Shown here piece after piece: positions 53,710 through 62,860 of a stretch of 64,000 nt of DNA (positions within the stretch are counted from its first letter, which is position 1; every line of letters starts with the position of its first letter). The notes below the pieces were generated by a model. The model saw nothing but the letters and a program-made list of their open reading frames with translations, did not search any database and was not told the origin of the DNA. Location of the stretch: contig QXWO01000013.1 in assembly GCA_009911035.1 (NCBI GenBank), forward strand, positions 1 through 64,000. Direction: 5' to 3'. Origin of the DNA: Lachnospiraceae bacterium. Lineage in GTDB: Bacteria > Bacillota > Clostridia > Lachnospirales > Lachnospiraceae. The position numbers were made by a program, and so were the translations under genes.

Positions 53710-54915
53710 ATGAAAGAAGTGTATATGTGGGGGGCAGGATTTTGGGCGGATTATGTATATGAAAATATAAAGTGCAATTGCAGAGTGCTTGGCTTGATTG
53801 ACAGTGACATTACTAAACAGGGAAAAGGATGGAAATACAATTTAAATATTTTTATGCCAGAACATTTGCAATTAGCAACCTTTGATTATCTTGTTATTAC
53901 AATACAAAAATATAATGAAGTTTTAAAAATATGTATGAAGTTTGGAATTCCAAAGGAAAAGATTATTGTGTATTGGCGTGACGGGGAAGGGAGAGATATA
54001 TTTGAAAACCGCTCAGTAAAAATTGCAAATTTAGAATGGAAAATTAAAAGATATGAATGCAGATTGAATAATTTTCCATATGAGTATGGTGTTGAGAAAA
54101 CGCCGGTGATTCATTCCAGTGTAGAATTACTTAACCGTATTATAACTACGGGAGTTTCATTAAGCCGATTTGGTGATGGCGAATTCGAACTTATGTTGGA
54201 AAGGGAGCGCCCATGGTTTCAGAGCGTAAATTTAGAATTAGCTGAAAGATTGAGACAGATTATAAGTGCAGATGAAGTAGAGAATATTATAGTTGCAATT
54301 GCAGATGATTTTGGCTGTTTAGAGAAATATACGGAAGAGGCGGCTGACGGGATTCGTATGTATATGACACCGGAAAAACGCAAAAGTATTATGAAATTTA
54401 TAGATATGACAAGGAAATACTATGATGCTTATGTAACAAGGCCATATCTAATATATAAAGACAGGAAAAACGCTGAAAATATATTCCTGTTATTTAAGAA
54501 AATTTGGGATGGAAGAAGTATTGTTTTGGTTGAGGGTGAAAATGCTGGAATAGGTATTGGAAATGACTTGTTTTCTAATGTAATAGAAATAAAAAGGATA
54601 TTATGTCCGCAACAGAATGCATGGAATAAATATAGAGAAATTATGGAAGGGATTCACAGTGTGGCAAAGCCCGGAGAACTGGTATGTGTTTCCCTGGGGC
54701 CAACAGCCACAGTAATAACATACGACTTGGCGAAAGAAGGAATACAGGCAATAGATATCGGACAGTTAGACAATGAATATGAATGGTTTATTCGAAACGC
54801 AGAAAATAGGATGCAGATACCTGGGAAAATGACAGCAGAAGTAAACCAGAAGTGTGAATATTATGCAGTGAAGAATTCCGAGTATCTTTTACAAGTTGTT
54901 AAAAGAATTGTTTAG
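53710..54915 (+). CDS. Rossmann module plus GT-D (DUF1792-like) glycosyltransferase
   Basis: A 401-residue two-domain protein. Residues ~1-95 are the nucleotide-binding-like module (VYMWGAGFWADYVYENI, LIDSDITKQGKG). Residues ~130-390 are a GT-D-type transferase with the hallmark LSRFGDGEFELM (D156, E158), the fold found in streptococcal serine-rich-protein glycosylation. It probably extends the glycan. It is the first of a run of genes carrying the same N-terminal module. Confidence 0.83.
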   Translation: MKEVYMWGAGFWADYVYENIKCNCRVLGLIDSDITKQGKGWKYNLNIFMPEHLQLATFDYLVITIQKYNEVLKICMKFGIPKEKIIVYWRDGEGRDIFENRSVKIANLEWKIKRYECRLNNFPYEYGVEKTPVIHSSVELLNRIITTGVSLSRFGDGEFELMLERERPWFQSVNLELAERLRQIISADEVENIIVAIADDFGCLEKYTEEAADGIRMYMTPEKRKSIMKFIDMTRKYYDAYVTRPYLIYKDRKNAENIFLLFKKIWDGRSIVLVEGENAGIGIGNDLFSNVIEIKRILCPQQNAWNKYREIMEGIHSVAKPGELVCVSLGPTATVITYDLAKEGIQAIDIGQLDNEYEWFIRNAENRMQIPGKMTAEVNQKCEYYAVKNSEYLLQVVKRIV

Positions 54916-54982
54916 TGGCTTTAAAAGCATCAAAAATGATGTAGCTGTTAAATATACAATTAACATCTGAGGTGAGAAAAAA

Positions 54983-56074
54983 ATGAAAAAATTATTAATA
55001 TGGGGAACGGGAAATACTAGAGAAAAATTCCAAAAGAAATATGATAAATTTTTTTCAAAATATTATGAAATTACTGCCTATATTGACAAAGATAAAAATA
55101 AGCAGGGAAAAGGATTAGAGGGTAAGTCTGTATATGCGCCAGAACAAATAGGTAATTTAGAATGGGATATGATTTTACTTTGTACAATATCCAGAGAATA
55201 TCAAGAGGAAATGCTTTCGTATTTAGAGGCAGAAGGAATAGAGAGAACACGAATAGTCACATATTTAAATTGTGAAGGTATGGGATTAATACGTGATTTG
55301 ATTATGGAAAAGTATTGTGATTCAAAAGAGCCAGAAACCAAAGAAATAATGGATTACATTAAAGAACATGAAATGTCTGTTTTTAACATGATTTTAGACA
55401 GAAGTGGGGAACGTTATAAGGTATATTGTGACTCTACAGAAGAAGATCCATATATATGGATTGATGACAAAAGGATGTATTATCCCAAGGAATTTCTTGA
55501 TATCAATACAACACCATTTTTGTATGATATATATGCGGAACAAAGCAGTAATTCACCGCACCTATATATACCTTCATGGAAATGTGTTAGCAAAAATTCT
55601 ATTATTGTAGATGCAGGAGCTAGGGAAGGGAATTTTGCACTAAAATATGTAAACGAAAGTAAAAAAATATATATTTTTGAGTGTGAAAAAAAATGGTGCA
55701 GGGCTTTATCAAAAACTTTTTCACCATATAGACATAAAGTCAGTATTCATAATTCATTTTTAGGAAATAGTAATAATGGAAATATGCAGACATTGGATAG
55801 CGTAATTAGTGAATCAATAGATTTTTTGAAAATGGATATTGAAGGTGCAGAGATTAATGCATTAAAAGGCGCAGAGAAAGTACTTGGTAAAAGTCATGCA
55901 TTTTGTTCAATTTGTGCATATCATAATTCTGATGATAAGATAAAAATAGAAAATATTTTAAATAGTTATGGTTATAAAACAAGTACATCTTCGGGATATA
56001 TGTTGTATGGATGGGATGACTTTTTCTATGAGTTGCTTGACCTCAGAAGAGGAGTTGTTTATGGACAAAAGTAA
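54983..56074 (+). CDS. Rossmann module plus FkbM-family methyltransferase 1
   Basis: A 363-residue protein. The N-terminal ~100 residues repeat the module (LLIWGTGNTREKFQKKY, YIDKDKNKQGKGLEGKSVYAP). From about residue 200 an FkbM-type SAM methyltransferase follows: IIVDAGAREGNFAL binds SAM, then FLKMDIEGAEINALKGAEKVL. FkbM enzymes O-methylate sugars or polyketides, so sugar methylation is likely. The same architecture recurs at 61762. Its end overlaps the next gene by 14 bases. Confidence 0.87.
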   Translation: MKKLLIWGTGNTREKFQKKYDKFFSKYYEITAYIDKDKNKQGKGLEGKSVYAPEQIGNLEWDMILLCTISREYQEEMLSYLEAEGIERTRIVTYLNCEGMGLIRDLIMEKYCDSKEPETKEIMDYIKEHEMSVFNMILDRSGERYKVYCDSTEEDPYIWIDDKRMYYPKEFLDINTTPFLYDIYAEQSSNSPHLYIPSWKCVSKNSIIVDAGAREGNFALKYVNESKKIYIFECEKKWCRALSKTFSPYRHKVSIHNSFLGNSNNGNMQTLDSVISESIDFLKMDIEGAEINALKGAEKVLGKSHAFCSICAYHNSDDKIKIENILNSYGYKTSTSSGYMLYGWDDFFYELLDLRRGVVYGQK

Positions 56075-57122
56075 GTCAAGGGAACAGCAAGTTGTAAATA
56101 ATATACTGCTTAGCATATGTATATCTAGTTATAATAGGGGAGACAGGTGTTTTCGGCTCGTCCAAAGTATATTATCAATAGAAAGTGATAAGTATAATAT
56201 ATTCATATGCGATGACCATTCGGATAAAAATGAATTTCAAAAGCTGGAAAAAATACATAATCCGAAAGTTACCATTTTACAAAACATAAGTAATCAGGGC
56301 CCATGCAAAAACTGGTACAATACAATTAATTGTGGTAATGGAAAGTATATCTTACATTTATTGGACAGAGATATTATTTCTATACAAAATTTAAAAATAC
56401 TTATAGATATATTGGAGCAGTATTCGGTTGGGGTGGGGTATATCGGAAAGTCTGCAATGCGTTTGATCAACGGAATTAAAAGACAAAATAATGTCTATGT
56501 GTGTAAAAAGGGAAAAGAAGCATTTTTAGTAATGGCTGGTGTACCAATTCATCCGACAGGTTTTTTAATTAATAGGGAGTATTGGCAAAAAGATAAGTTT
56601 CAAAAGTTTTTCTTTTATAGTGATAAGTATGGCATATATCCGCATTCCTATATATTAGGGGAGGTTGCTCTTAAAAAGGATACATTATTTATGCCTGTTA
56701 CATTTTGTAGAGGTGTATATGGATCATCAGATAATCACTCCAGATTTTATAAAAAAGAAAATCAAAAAGATTTTTGGTGGATGCCAGATAATGTAATAAA
56801 AACAGCAAACCAATTAATTTTATACTTGAGTAGGATTGCAGAAGAAACATATAAGGAAGAATTTGTGTGCAGGAGGTTTCAAGAAGGCTTAAACAGGGCA
56901 ACAATAGGGTATAAGCGTACAGTTCAAAATGTGTCAGAAATGAAAAGATATGGTCTGCATATTACAAGAGTAACTATTTGCAAACAGATAATGATATCTT
57001 TAAAATTTAAATTATTATTTATTTATATCCTAAAAAAAACAGAGACATATAATAAAAAAGTTAGAAAACAATTAATGGATGCCTGGTTAGAAAATATAGT
57101 TGAAATTATTAAGGAAGGATAG
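56061..57122 (+). CDS. GT2-family glycosyltransferase
   Basis: A 353-residue GT-A enzyme: LLSICISSYNRGDRCFRLV, FICDDHSDKNEFQ, NQGPCKNWYN and LHLLDRDII in place of the DxD motif. The C-terminal ~130 residues are helical. The frame is open back to 55968, but ATG 56061 has GAGGAG upstream and starts the natural domain; this overlaps the methyltransferase gene by 14 bases, suggesting coupled translation. The sugar transferred is unknown. Confidence 0.83.
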   Translation: MDKSKSREQQVVNNILLSICISSYNRGDRCFRLVQSILSIESDKYNIFICDDHSDKNEFQKLEKIHNPKVTILQNISNQGPCKNWYNTINCGNGKYILHLLDRDIISIQNLKILIDILEQYSVGVGYIGKSAMRLINGIKRQNNVYVCKKGKEAFLVMAGVPIHPTGFLINREYWQKDKFQKFFFYSDKYGIYPHSYILGEVALKKDTLFMPVTFCRGVYGSSDNHSRFYKKENQKDFWWMPDNVIKTANQLILYLSRIAEETYKEEFVCRRFQEGLNRATIGYKRTVQNVSEMKRYGLHITRVTICKQIMISLKFKLLFIYILKKTETYNKKVRKQLMDAWLENIVEIIKEG

Positions 57123-57130
57123 AATATTGC

Positions 57131-58192
57131 ATGTTAAAACTATTAATCTGGGGAACAGGAAATCTTGCAAAGAAATTTATAGATAATGGGTATAATGGAG
57201 AAATTCTTGGATTTATAGAAACGAATAAAAGGCAATCTATTTTTGAGGGCAAATTTGTATATAGTAGTAATGAAATTCCCAAAGAATATGATTATATTAT
57301 TGTGGCTAATTCTTATGTGAATGAAATTTACGATTTATGCAGGAAGTCAGACATTGATATATCCAAACTTATATTTTTATATGGAGTAAAGGAAAGGATT
57401 GGCTGTACGAACAAAGAGATTCTGAAAGAAATATTACTGGAAAAAAATTATACATTTTATTGCAGTGAGTTTGGATTGCATGATGAAACCTTTTTAAAAA
57501 GAGATATTAGTGTATACCAGCAACTGAATAAACGTCAAAATTTTTCAATTGATTTGGATAATATGTGGCCAATTACAGAAGATAAGTATGCGCCGGCTGG
57601 AACAATGGGAAATTATTTCTGGCAGGATTTGTGGGCCGCCAGCTTAGTAATTAAATCAGGGATAAAAGGACATTTTGATATTGGTTCAAGAATAGATGGA
57701 TTTATAGGGCATTTATTGGCAGCAGGCATAGATGTAACGATGATTGATGTACGCGAATTTCCAACTAGAGTAGAGCGTCTGCATACAATAGTGGACGATG
57801 CCACTAGCTTACGTCAGATACCAGATGGAAGCATAGAGAGTATATCAGCTCTATGTTCTATAGAGCATTTTGGCTTGGGAAGATATGGAGATCCTATAGA
57901 TCCAGAAGCATGCTTTAAATGTTTTCATAATATTCAGAAAAAAATGCAAAAGGGAGGACGTCTTTTCCTTTCCCTGCCAATTGGAAAAGAGAGAGTGGAA
58001 TTTAATGCGCACAGAGTTTTTTATGCACAAACTGTGATTGATAGCTTTTCATCTTTGCAACTAATGGAGTTTTCTTGTGTAGCGGCAGGTGAGATAGAAA
58101 GAAATGTGGATATACATAAATATGATAATGACGAGCATAATGGAGAATATCGATATGGCTTATTTTATTTTATAAAGGATAACTGTAATTAA
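57131..58192 (+). CDS. Rossmann module plus DUF268/methyltransferase-like domain
   Basis: A 353-residue protein. Residues 1-~90 are the recurring module (LLIWGTGNLAKKFIDNGY, FIETNKRQSIFEGKFVYSS). The C-terminal half resembles DUF268, a SAM-methyltransferase-like family: GHFDIGSRIDGFIGHLLAAGIDVTMIDVREF, then IESISALCSIEHFGLGRYGDP and GGRLFLSLPIG. A sugar methyltransferase is plausible. It is nine bases downstream of the GT2 gene. Confidence 0.8.
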   Translation: MLKLLIWGTGNLAKKFIDNGYNGEILGFIETNKRQSIFEGKFVYSSNEIPKEYDYIIVANSYVNEIYDLCRKSDIDISKLIFLYGVKERIGCTNKEILKEILLEKNYTFYCSEFGLHDETFLKRDISVYQQLNKRQNFSIDLDNMWPITEDKYAPAGTMGNYFWQDLWAASLVIKSGIKGHFDIGSRIDGFIGHLLAAGIDVTMIDVREFPTRVERLHTIVDDATSLRQIPDGSIESISALCSIEHFGLGRYGDPIDPEACFKCFHNIQKKMQKGGRLFLSLPIGKERVEFNAHRVFYAQTVIDSFSSLQLMEFSCVAAGEIERNVDIHKYDNDEHNGEYRYGLFYFIKDNCN

Positions 58193-58288
58193 GTGAAAAA
58201 CAATGAAAAATGTTAAATAATCTTCAGTTATGGGATTTAATAATAATGAAACAAATAATACAAAAAGTATAATACGAGGAGGAAAATC

Positions 58289-58765
58289 ATGAAAAAAGGA
58301 ATTGTAGGAACATTATCTTTATTAGCAGGAGCAGCGGGAGGCGCAATCAGTGTTGGAAAAATTTCTGGTGAGAAAATAAAGGGATGGCATCAGCTTTCTG
58401 ATAAACATTTGAATTTATTTCTCATGATGAACCAATGGGTAAAGGTAAAACAGGAGGGAAAAAATTTATCTTCCTATTTTGAAAAAAAAGAATATAAGAA
58501 GATTGCAGTTTATGGTATGAGTTATGCAGGAGAGACATTTGTAGATGAGCTGAAGAATACAGGAATAACCATAGCATATGGTATTGATAAGAATGCTGAT
58601 ACCATCTATTCAGATATAGATATATTTACCATGGAGGATTCATTAGAGGAGGTAGATGCTGTTGTTGTAACTGCTGTCACTTTTTTTGATGAAATAGAAG
58701 AAAAGTTATGCGAAAAATTAGACTGCCCTATTATATCACTGGAAGACATATTGTATGAAGTATAA
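58289..58765 (+). CDS. Stand-alone Rossmann-module protein with hydrophobic N-terminus
   Basis: A 158-residue protein. An N-terminal Gly/Ala-rich hydrophobic stretch (GTLSLLAGAAGGAISVG) may touch the membrane. Residues ~70-155 are the same module as in its neighbours (KIAVYGMSYAGETFVDEL, YGIDKNADTIYSDIDIFTMED, DAVVVTAVTFFDEIEEKL), here without a catalytic partner. It could be a scaffold for the others or a regulatory subunit. ATG 58289 follows GAGGAGG. No family name can be given. Confidence 0.65.
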   Translation: MKKGIVGTLSLLAGAAGGAISVGKISGEKIKGWHQLSDKHLNLFLMMNQWVKVKQEGKNLSSYFEKKEYKKIAVYGMSYAGETFVDELKNTGITIAYGIDKNADTIYSDIDIFTMEDSLEEVDAVVVTAVTFFDEIEEKLCEKLDCPIISLEDILYEV

Positions 58766-58807
58766 AGAATCAGTATAAATTAGAAATATAACAAAAGGAG
58801 AGGGCAT

Positions 58808-59662
58808 ATGATTATTGTACGGATATGGGAAGGATTAGGAAACCAAATGTTTCAATATGCATATGCCCGTTTTCTTTCCCGGAAAGGGCAATTGGTGTAT
58901 CTTGATCTGCACAAATCATATGATGCTTATTTTCAAAGGGACAAGCGCCAAAATAATAGAAATGTTGCAATTCAAAATTTTCGCATAACGATAAGGGGAG
59001 TAGACATTGAAAGTACAAATCATTATAAATACTTAAAATGTAAAACGCTGCCAGAGCGGCTTATATTTAAAATGGCGCAGAGGGGAAAATGGATATATAA
59101 TTTCTGGGATGAGGGCTATGCCAGAGACACGGACGTGTTTCGGGGAAATTGTTATGTAAAAGGGTGGTTTCAGAATCCGGCATATTTAAATAATATTCGT
59201 AAAATACTTTTAAAGGAATTTATTCCAAAGAAAAGAATTAAAATAACAAAGCAGTTAAGAGAACTGCTGGAGAATCATCAAACAGTCAGTATACATATTC
59301 GGCGTGGGGATTATGTTGCAATACATAATGCTCTTTCATGGGACTACTATGCAAAGGCAATTGCAGAAATGAAAAAATATTATGAAGATCCTGTATTTAT
59401 TGTTTTTTCAGATGATTATTTATGGGCGAAACAACATTTGAACAGCGATGATGTCTACTATTTTATTGACGAACATGAGTGCCTGGAGGATTATGAACAG
59501 TTAATGGTCATGAGCCGTTGCAACTCCAATATTATTGCAAACAGTACCTTTAGCTGGTGGGCGGCATGGCTAAATCAAAATAAGGATAAGAATGTCATAA
59601 TGCCCAAAAGATGGCTAAAAAATCAGGAGAAATTAATAATGAAAGAGTGGGTAAAATTATAG
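58808..59662 (+). CDS. GT11 alpha-1,2-fucosyltransferase
   Basis: A 284-residue GT11 enzyme with all three family motifs: EGLGNQMFQYAYARFL (residues ~9-24), VSIHIRRGDYV near 160, and NSTFSWWAAWLN near 240. It should add fucose in alpha-1,2 linkage from GDP-fucose. Unlike the copy at 26988 its third motif is standard. Base composition begins to rise here towards the level of the flagellar genes. ATG 58808 follows AAAGGAGAGG. Confidence 0.9.
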   Translation: MIIVRIWEGLGNQMFQYAYARFLSRKGQLVYLDLHKSYDAYFQRDKRQNNRNVAIQNFRITIRGVDIESTNHYKYLKCKTLPERLIFKMAQRGKWIYNFWDEGYARDTDVFRGNCYVKGWFQNPAYLNNIRKILLKEFIPKKRIKITKQLRELLENHQTVSIHIRRGDYVAIHNALSWDYYAKAIAEMKKYYEDPVFIVFSDDYLWAKQHLNSDDVYYFIDEHECLEDYEQLMVMSRCNSNIIANSTFSWWAAWLNQNKDKNVIMPKRWLKNQEKLIMKEWVKL

Positions 59663-59740
59663 TATTAGCAAGAAATAAAATCTCTAAAAACAAAGATACA
59701 TAATTTTAGAAGGTAGAATGCTGACGGGAGAAACATAGGT

Positions 59741-60634
59741 ATGTATAGAATTTTGGTATGGGGATGCGGGTTATATTATGATAAATATATCAATTCTATA
59801 AGATATCAGGAAATAAAAGGAAATATAAAAATTGTAGGATTGACAGGTAAAGATAAGTTATATTCCCGCCTGGATGGGTATCCATTTATAGATATAAATG
59901 ATATTGAATGCTCAAACGTGGATTATGTCGTGGTAACGTCTGAAGAACATTATGCTGAAATTAATATGGAAGCAAGAGCATTGGGATTTAGGGAAGAAGA
60001 AATTATATCAGCAAAGGTATTTTGTCTGCCGTCATTTCGGTTTGAAGATTATATAAGACTCCTGAAGTCTAAGGTTTCAATTATAGCAAACAACTGTTGG
60101 GGAGGAACAGCATATCATACATTAGGAATGAGATTTTATTCTCCATTTATCAATATGTTTGAAAATGACCAGGATTATCTGAGAATGTTGGGAAATCTGC
60201 GTTATTACTTGGGGCTAAAGTTAAGATATGTGCGGTCTGATTATAATGGCCTGCTGAAAAGAGAATATCCAGTCTGCAGATTGGACGATGTGGAATTACA
60301 TTTTAACCATTATGTTGACATGGAAGAGGTTGAAAAAAAGTGGTATGAGAGGATAGAACGTTTAAACTGGAATAATATTTTTGTTATGATGTTTACAGAA
60401 GACAGGGATATCCTGGAAATTTTTGATAAACTGGATTATCCAAAAAAGGTGTGCTTTGTGCCTTTTGAAAGTCCGCTGCATTCAGCAGTATTTATGCGAA
60501 TACTAAGATGTGAAGAAATGAAAAAAGTTCCATTTTGGAAGGTAGTAAATCAGTCTGCCAGTGGACATTTTCATGATTATGATTTAATAAAACTTTTATT
60601 AGAGGGCAAAATTAATCATGACAGACTTTTTTAA
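59741..60634 (+). CDS. Rossmann module plus DUF1919-like domain
   Basis: A 297-residue protein. The N-terminal ~100 residues are the module in a variant form (ILVWGCGLYYDKYINSI, VDYVVVTSEEHYAEI). The rest matches the DUF1919 pattern: SIIANNCWGGTAYHTLGMRFYSPFINMF near residue 112, then EYPVCRLDDVELHFNHY and VCFVPFESPLHSAVFM. DUF1919 proteins occur in surface-glycan loci, with a proposed acyl/glycosyltransferase role. It overlaps the next gene by 17 bases. Confidence 0.78.
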   Translation: MYRILVWGCGLYYDKYINSIRYQEIKGNIKIVGLTGKDKLYSRLDGYPFIDINDIECSNVDYVVVTSEEHYAEINMEARALGFREEEIISAKVFCLPSFRFEDYIRLLKSKVSIIANNCWGGTAYHTLGMRFYSPFINMFENDQDYLRMLGNLRYYLGLKLRYVRSDYNGLLKREYPVCRLDDVELHFNHYVDMEEVEKKWYERIERLNWNNIFVMMFTEDRDILEIFDKLDYPKKVCFVPFESPLHSAVFMRILRCEEMKKVPFWKVVNQSASGHFHDYDLIKLLLEGKINHDRLF

Positions 60635-61769
60635 AAAGAAAACAATTAGAAACACCTTTAAGCAGTTCCACCAAACCGCATCCACAAAAAAGATAATCGC
60701 ATTTGGCGCCTCCGATTTTTTAAGATTGATCAGCCTGAACTATAAAGATTTAAAATTAGACCAGTACATTACATATGTGGCTGACAATAATACAAGTAAA
60801 CAGGGAGGCAATATTGCAATTAACGGCTGTGATAAGCCCATCATCCCCCCGCATAAGCTCCTTGAAATGAATGAAAAGGATATTGCCATCTTAATTACAT
60901 CAGATGTATATGCATATGAAATTTACAGACAGCTAGAGGATATGTTTAAAGAAAAAGATATAGATATCTTTGTGTTGTCACTGATGATTTCCGAACACGT
61001 AGATGATATATCTGACAAATATTTATCAGCAGACACTCAGAACACAGATCATATGATTCCCAAAATCATTCATTATTTCTGGTTCAGCGGGGAAGAAAAG
61101 ACAGGGCTGACTGCCAAATGTATTGAAAGCTGGAAGCGTGCGTGCCCTGAGTATGAATTGAAGGAATGGAATGCAGATAATTACGATGTGACGGTAAATC
61201 CTTTTGCACATGAAGCATTTAAGCACAAGAAGTGGGCTTATGTCTCGGATTATGCCCGACTGGATGTTGTATATAAATATGGCGGAATTTATCTGGATCT
61301 GGATGTTGTGCTGTTTAAGAAGCTTGATGCATTGCTGCATCATGATTTTTTTGCAGGATTTGGGCCGATACGGGATATCGAAGCGGCGGCTTTTGGCGCC
61401 CGGCAGGGATGTCCGGTAGTTGGGGAAATGCTTCATTTATATGAGGGCAGAAAGTTTGACCCAGGTATCAGTATGACGCTTCTCAATTTACAGCCGATTC
61501 TGCTGGACCGCTTTTTTGAGAAAAAAGGATTTGAGATAAATGGAAGATATCAAAGCAGAGATGGCATAACGCTTTATCCGAAGGATCTGTTTTCTGCTAA
61601 GAACTGGTTTACCGGAGCCTATGAAATGACAGAGACGGCATTAGGAGTCCATGAATGTGCAGGAGGATGGGTTGGCCAGGGAGGAAAGAGCAGTAAGCAG
61701 ATTAAAATGGAAGGCACATTGAAACTTATGGAAATATGCGAAATGCAGCAGGGAGATGACTATGGATGA
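60618..61769 (+). CDS. Rossmann module plus GT32-type glycosyltransferase
   Basis: A 383-residue protein. Residues ~20-125 are the module (KKIIAFGASDFLRLISL, YVADNNTSKQGGN). Residues ~145-375 are a DXD-containing transferase of the GT32/OCH1-like type: IPKIIHYFWFSG, WAYVSDYARLDVVYKYGGIYLDLDVVL with D227 and D229 as metal ligands, and a closing ECAGGWVG. It adds a hexose or similar sugar from a UDP/GDP donor. It overlaps both neighbours, so translation is tightly coupled. Confidence 0.86.
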   Translation: MTDFFKKKTIRNTFKQFHQTASTKKIIAFGASDFLRLISLNYKDLKLDQYITYVADNNTSKQGGNIAINGCDKPIIPPHKLLEMNEKDIAILITSDVYAYEIYRQLEDMFKEKDIDIFVLSLMISEHVDDISDKYLSADTQNTDHMIPKIIHYFWFSGEEKTGLTAKCIESWKRACPEYELKEWNADNYDVTVNPFAHEAFKHKKWAYVSDYARLDVVYKYGGIYLDLDVVLFKKLDALLHHDFFAGFGPIRDIEAAAFGARQGCPVVGEMLHLYEGRKFDPGISMTLLNLQPILLDRFFEKKGFEINGRYQSRDGITLYPKDLFSAKNWFTGAYEMTETALGVHECAGGWVGQGGKSSKQIKMEGTLKLMEICEMQQGDDYG

Positions 61770-62856
61770 GAGGATTATCCTATTTGGGGCAGGTTGGAAG
61801 AAGGATAAGCTTATTGAATTTATTGAGAAGTATGGCGGGTTTGAGATTGTAGAGATTTGGGACAATAGCAGCAGCCGGTGGGGAGAAAAGACAACGGTAA
61901 GAGGCTATGAGGTGGCAGCAACAGCGCCCCATGATTTGCAAAATTATAATATTGTAATTGCATCGGATGTCTACTTTGGAGAAATTAAAAAGCAGCTCAT
62001 AGAAGAGTTTGGGATTGAAGAAGGAAGAATAAAATCCGGCAATTATTTGTTTAAGAATATTAAAGAGGAAATAATTTCCAACTATAAAGATTCATGTGAT
62101 GAATCGATAATTGGTATTTGCAGATATCTGCAAAATCATGACTTGGATATGCTTTGCGGACAGGTCAGGCGGGAATATAAGAGGGAAATGTTTGAAATTT
62201 TCAGGGATGAAAATAATGGACTTTTCTATTCATTCTGGATGGGAAAGAAAATATATTTAGCTTCGGCGATTAATTCAGAACAGTCTGCCAGGCAGTATCT
62301 TTGCGCGCTATGCAGAGAGCAGGATGAGGATTCCCCCCACTCCTACCACCTTGGCCAACTGGACTTGAACGGACAGGATGTGGTAATAGACGCAGGGGCG
62401 GCGGAAGGTTTTTTTGCGTTACAGATAGTTGATAAGGTAGGAAAAGTATATCTGGTTGAGGGGGAGGAACAGTGGGTGAAAGCGCTTCGGTGCACTTTTG
62501 AACCCTTTGGCGATAAAGTTGTAATTATCCCCAAATGGCTTGGCCGCCAAAACAACGGGGAAATGGTATCTATTGACCAGATCAATAAAGAAAATGAAGT
62601 GACACTTGTTAAACTTGACATAGAAGGTGCAGAGGAAGATGCCATTGCAGGAGGGGAAGAAACTTTTGCGTCGGCAAAGAATATGAAAGTGATTACATGT
62701 ACATATCATAAATCGGAAGATGCTGGAAAATTTGAGAAATATTTTAAAGAAAAAGGCTACAAAACGGCATTTTCAAAAGGATATTTGTTTGTTGACGGGC
62801 TGGAATTTCTGAAACCGGAATTGCGGAAGGGTGTTTTGACAGCGATAAAAGATTGA
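61762..62856 (+). CDS. Rossmann module plus FkbM-family methyltransferase 2
   Basis: A 364-residue paralogue of the protein at 54983. The module is at residues ~1-100 (RIILFGAGWKKDKLIEFIEKY, IWDNSSSRWGEKTTVRGYEV). The FkbM domain has VVIDAGAAEGFFALQIVDKVG for SAM, then VKLDIEGAEEDAIAGGEETF. ATG 61762 fits the GGGAG site; ATG 61756 is possible. The base composition is higher in GC than that of its paralogue, so the two have different histories despite the shared design. Confidence 0.87.
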   Translation: MDERIILFGAGWKKDKLIEFIEKYGGFEIVEIWDNSSSRWGEKTTVRGYEVAATAPHDLQNYNIVIASDVYFGEIKKQLIEEFGIEEGRIKSGNYLFKNIKEEIISNYKDSCDESIIGICRYLQNHDLDMLCGQVRREYKREMFEIFRDENNGLFYSFWMGKKIYLASAINSEQSARQYLCALCREQDEDSPHSYHLGQLDLNGQDVVIDAGAAEGFFALQIVDKVGKVYLVEGEEQWVKALRCTFEPFGDKVVIIPKWLGRQNNGEMVSIDQINKENEVTLVKLDIEGAEEDAIAGGEETFASAKNMKVITCTYHKSEDAGKFEKYFKEKGYKTAFSKGYLFVDGLEFLKPELRKGVLTAIKD

Positions 62857-62860
62857 TGAC

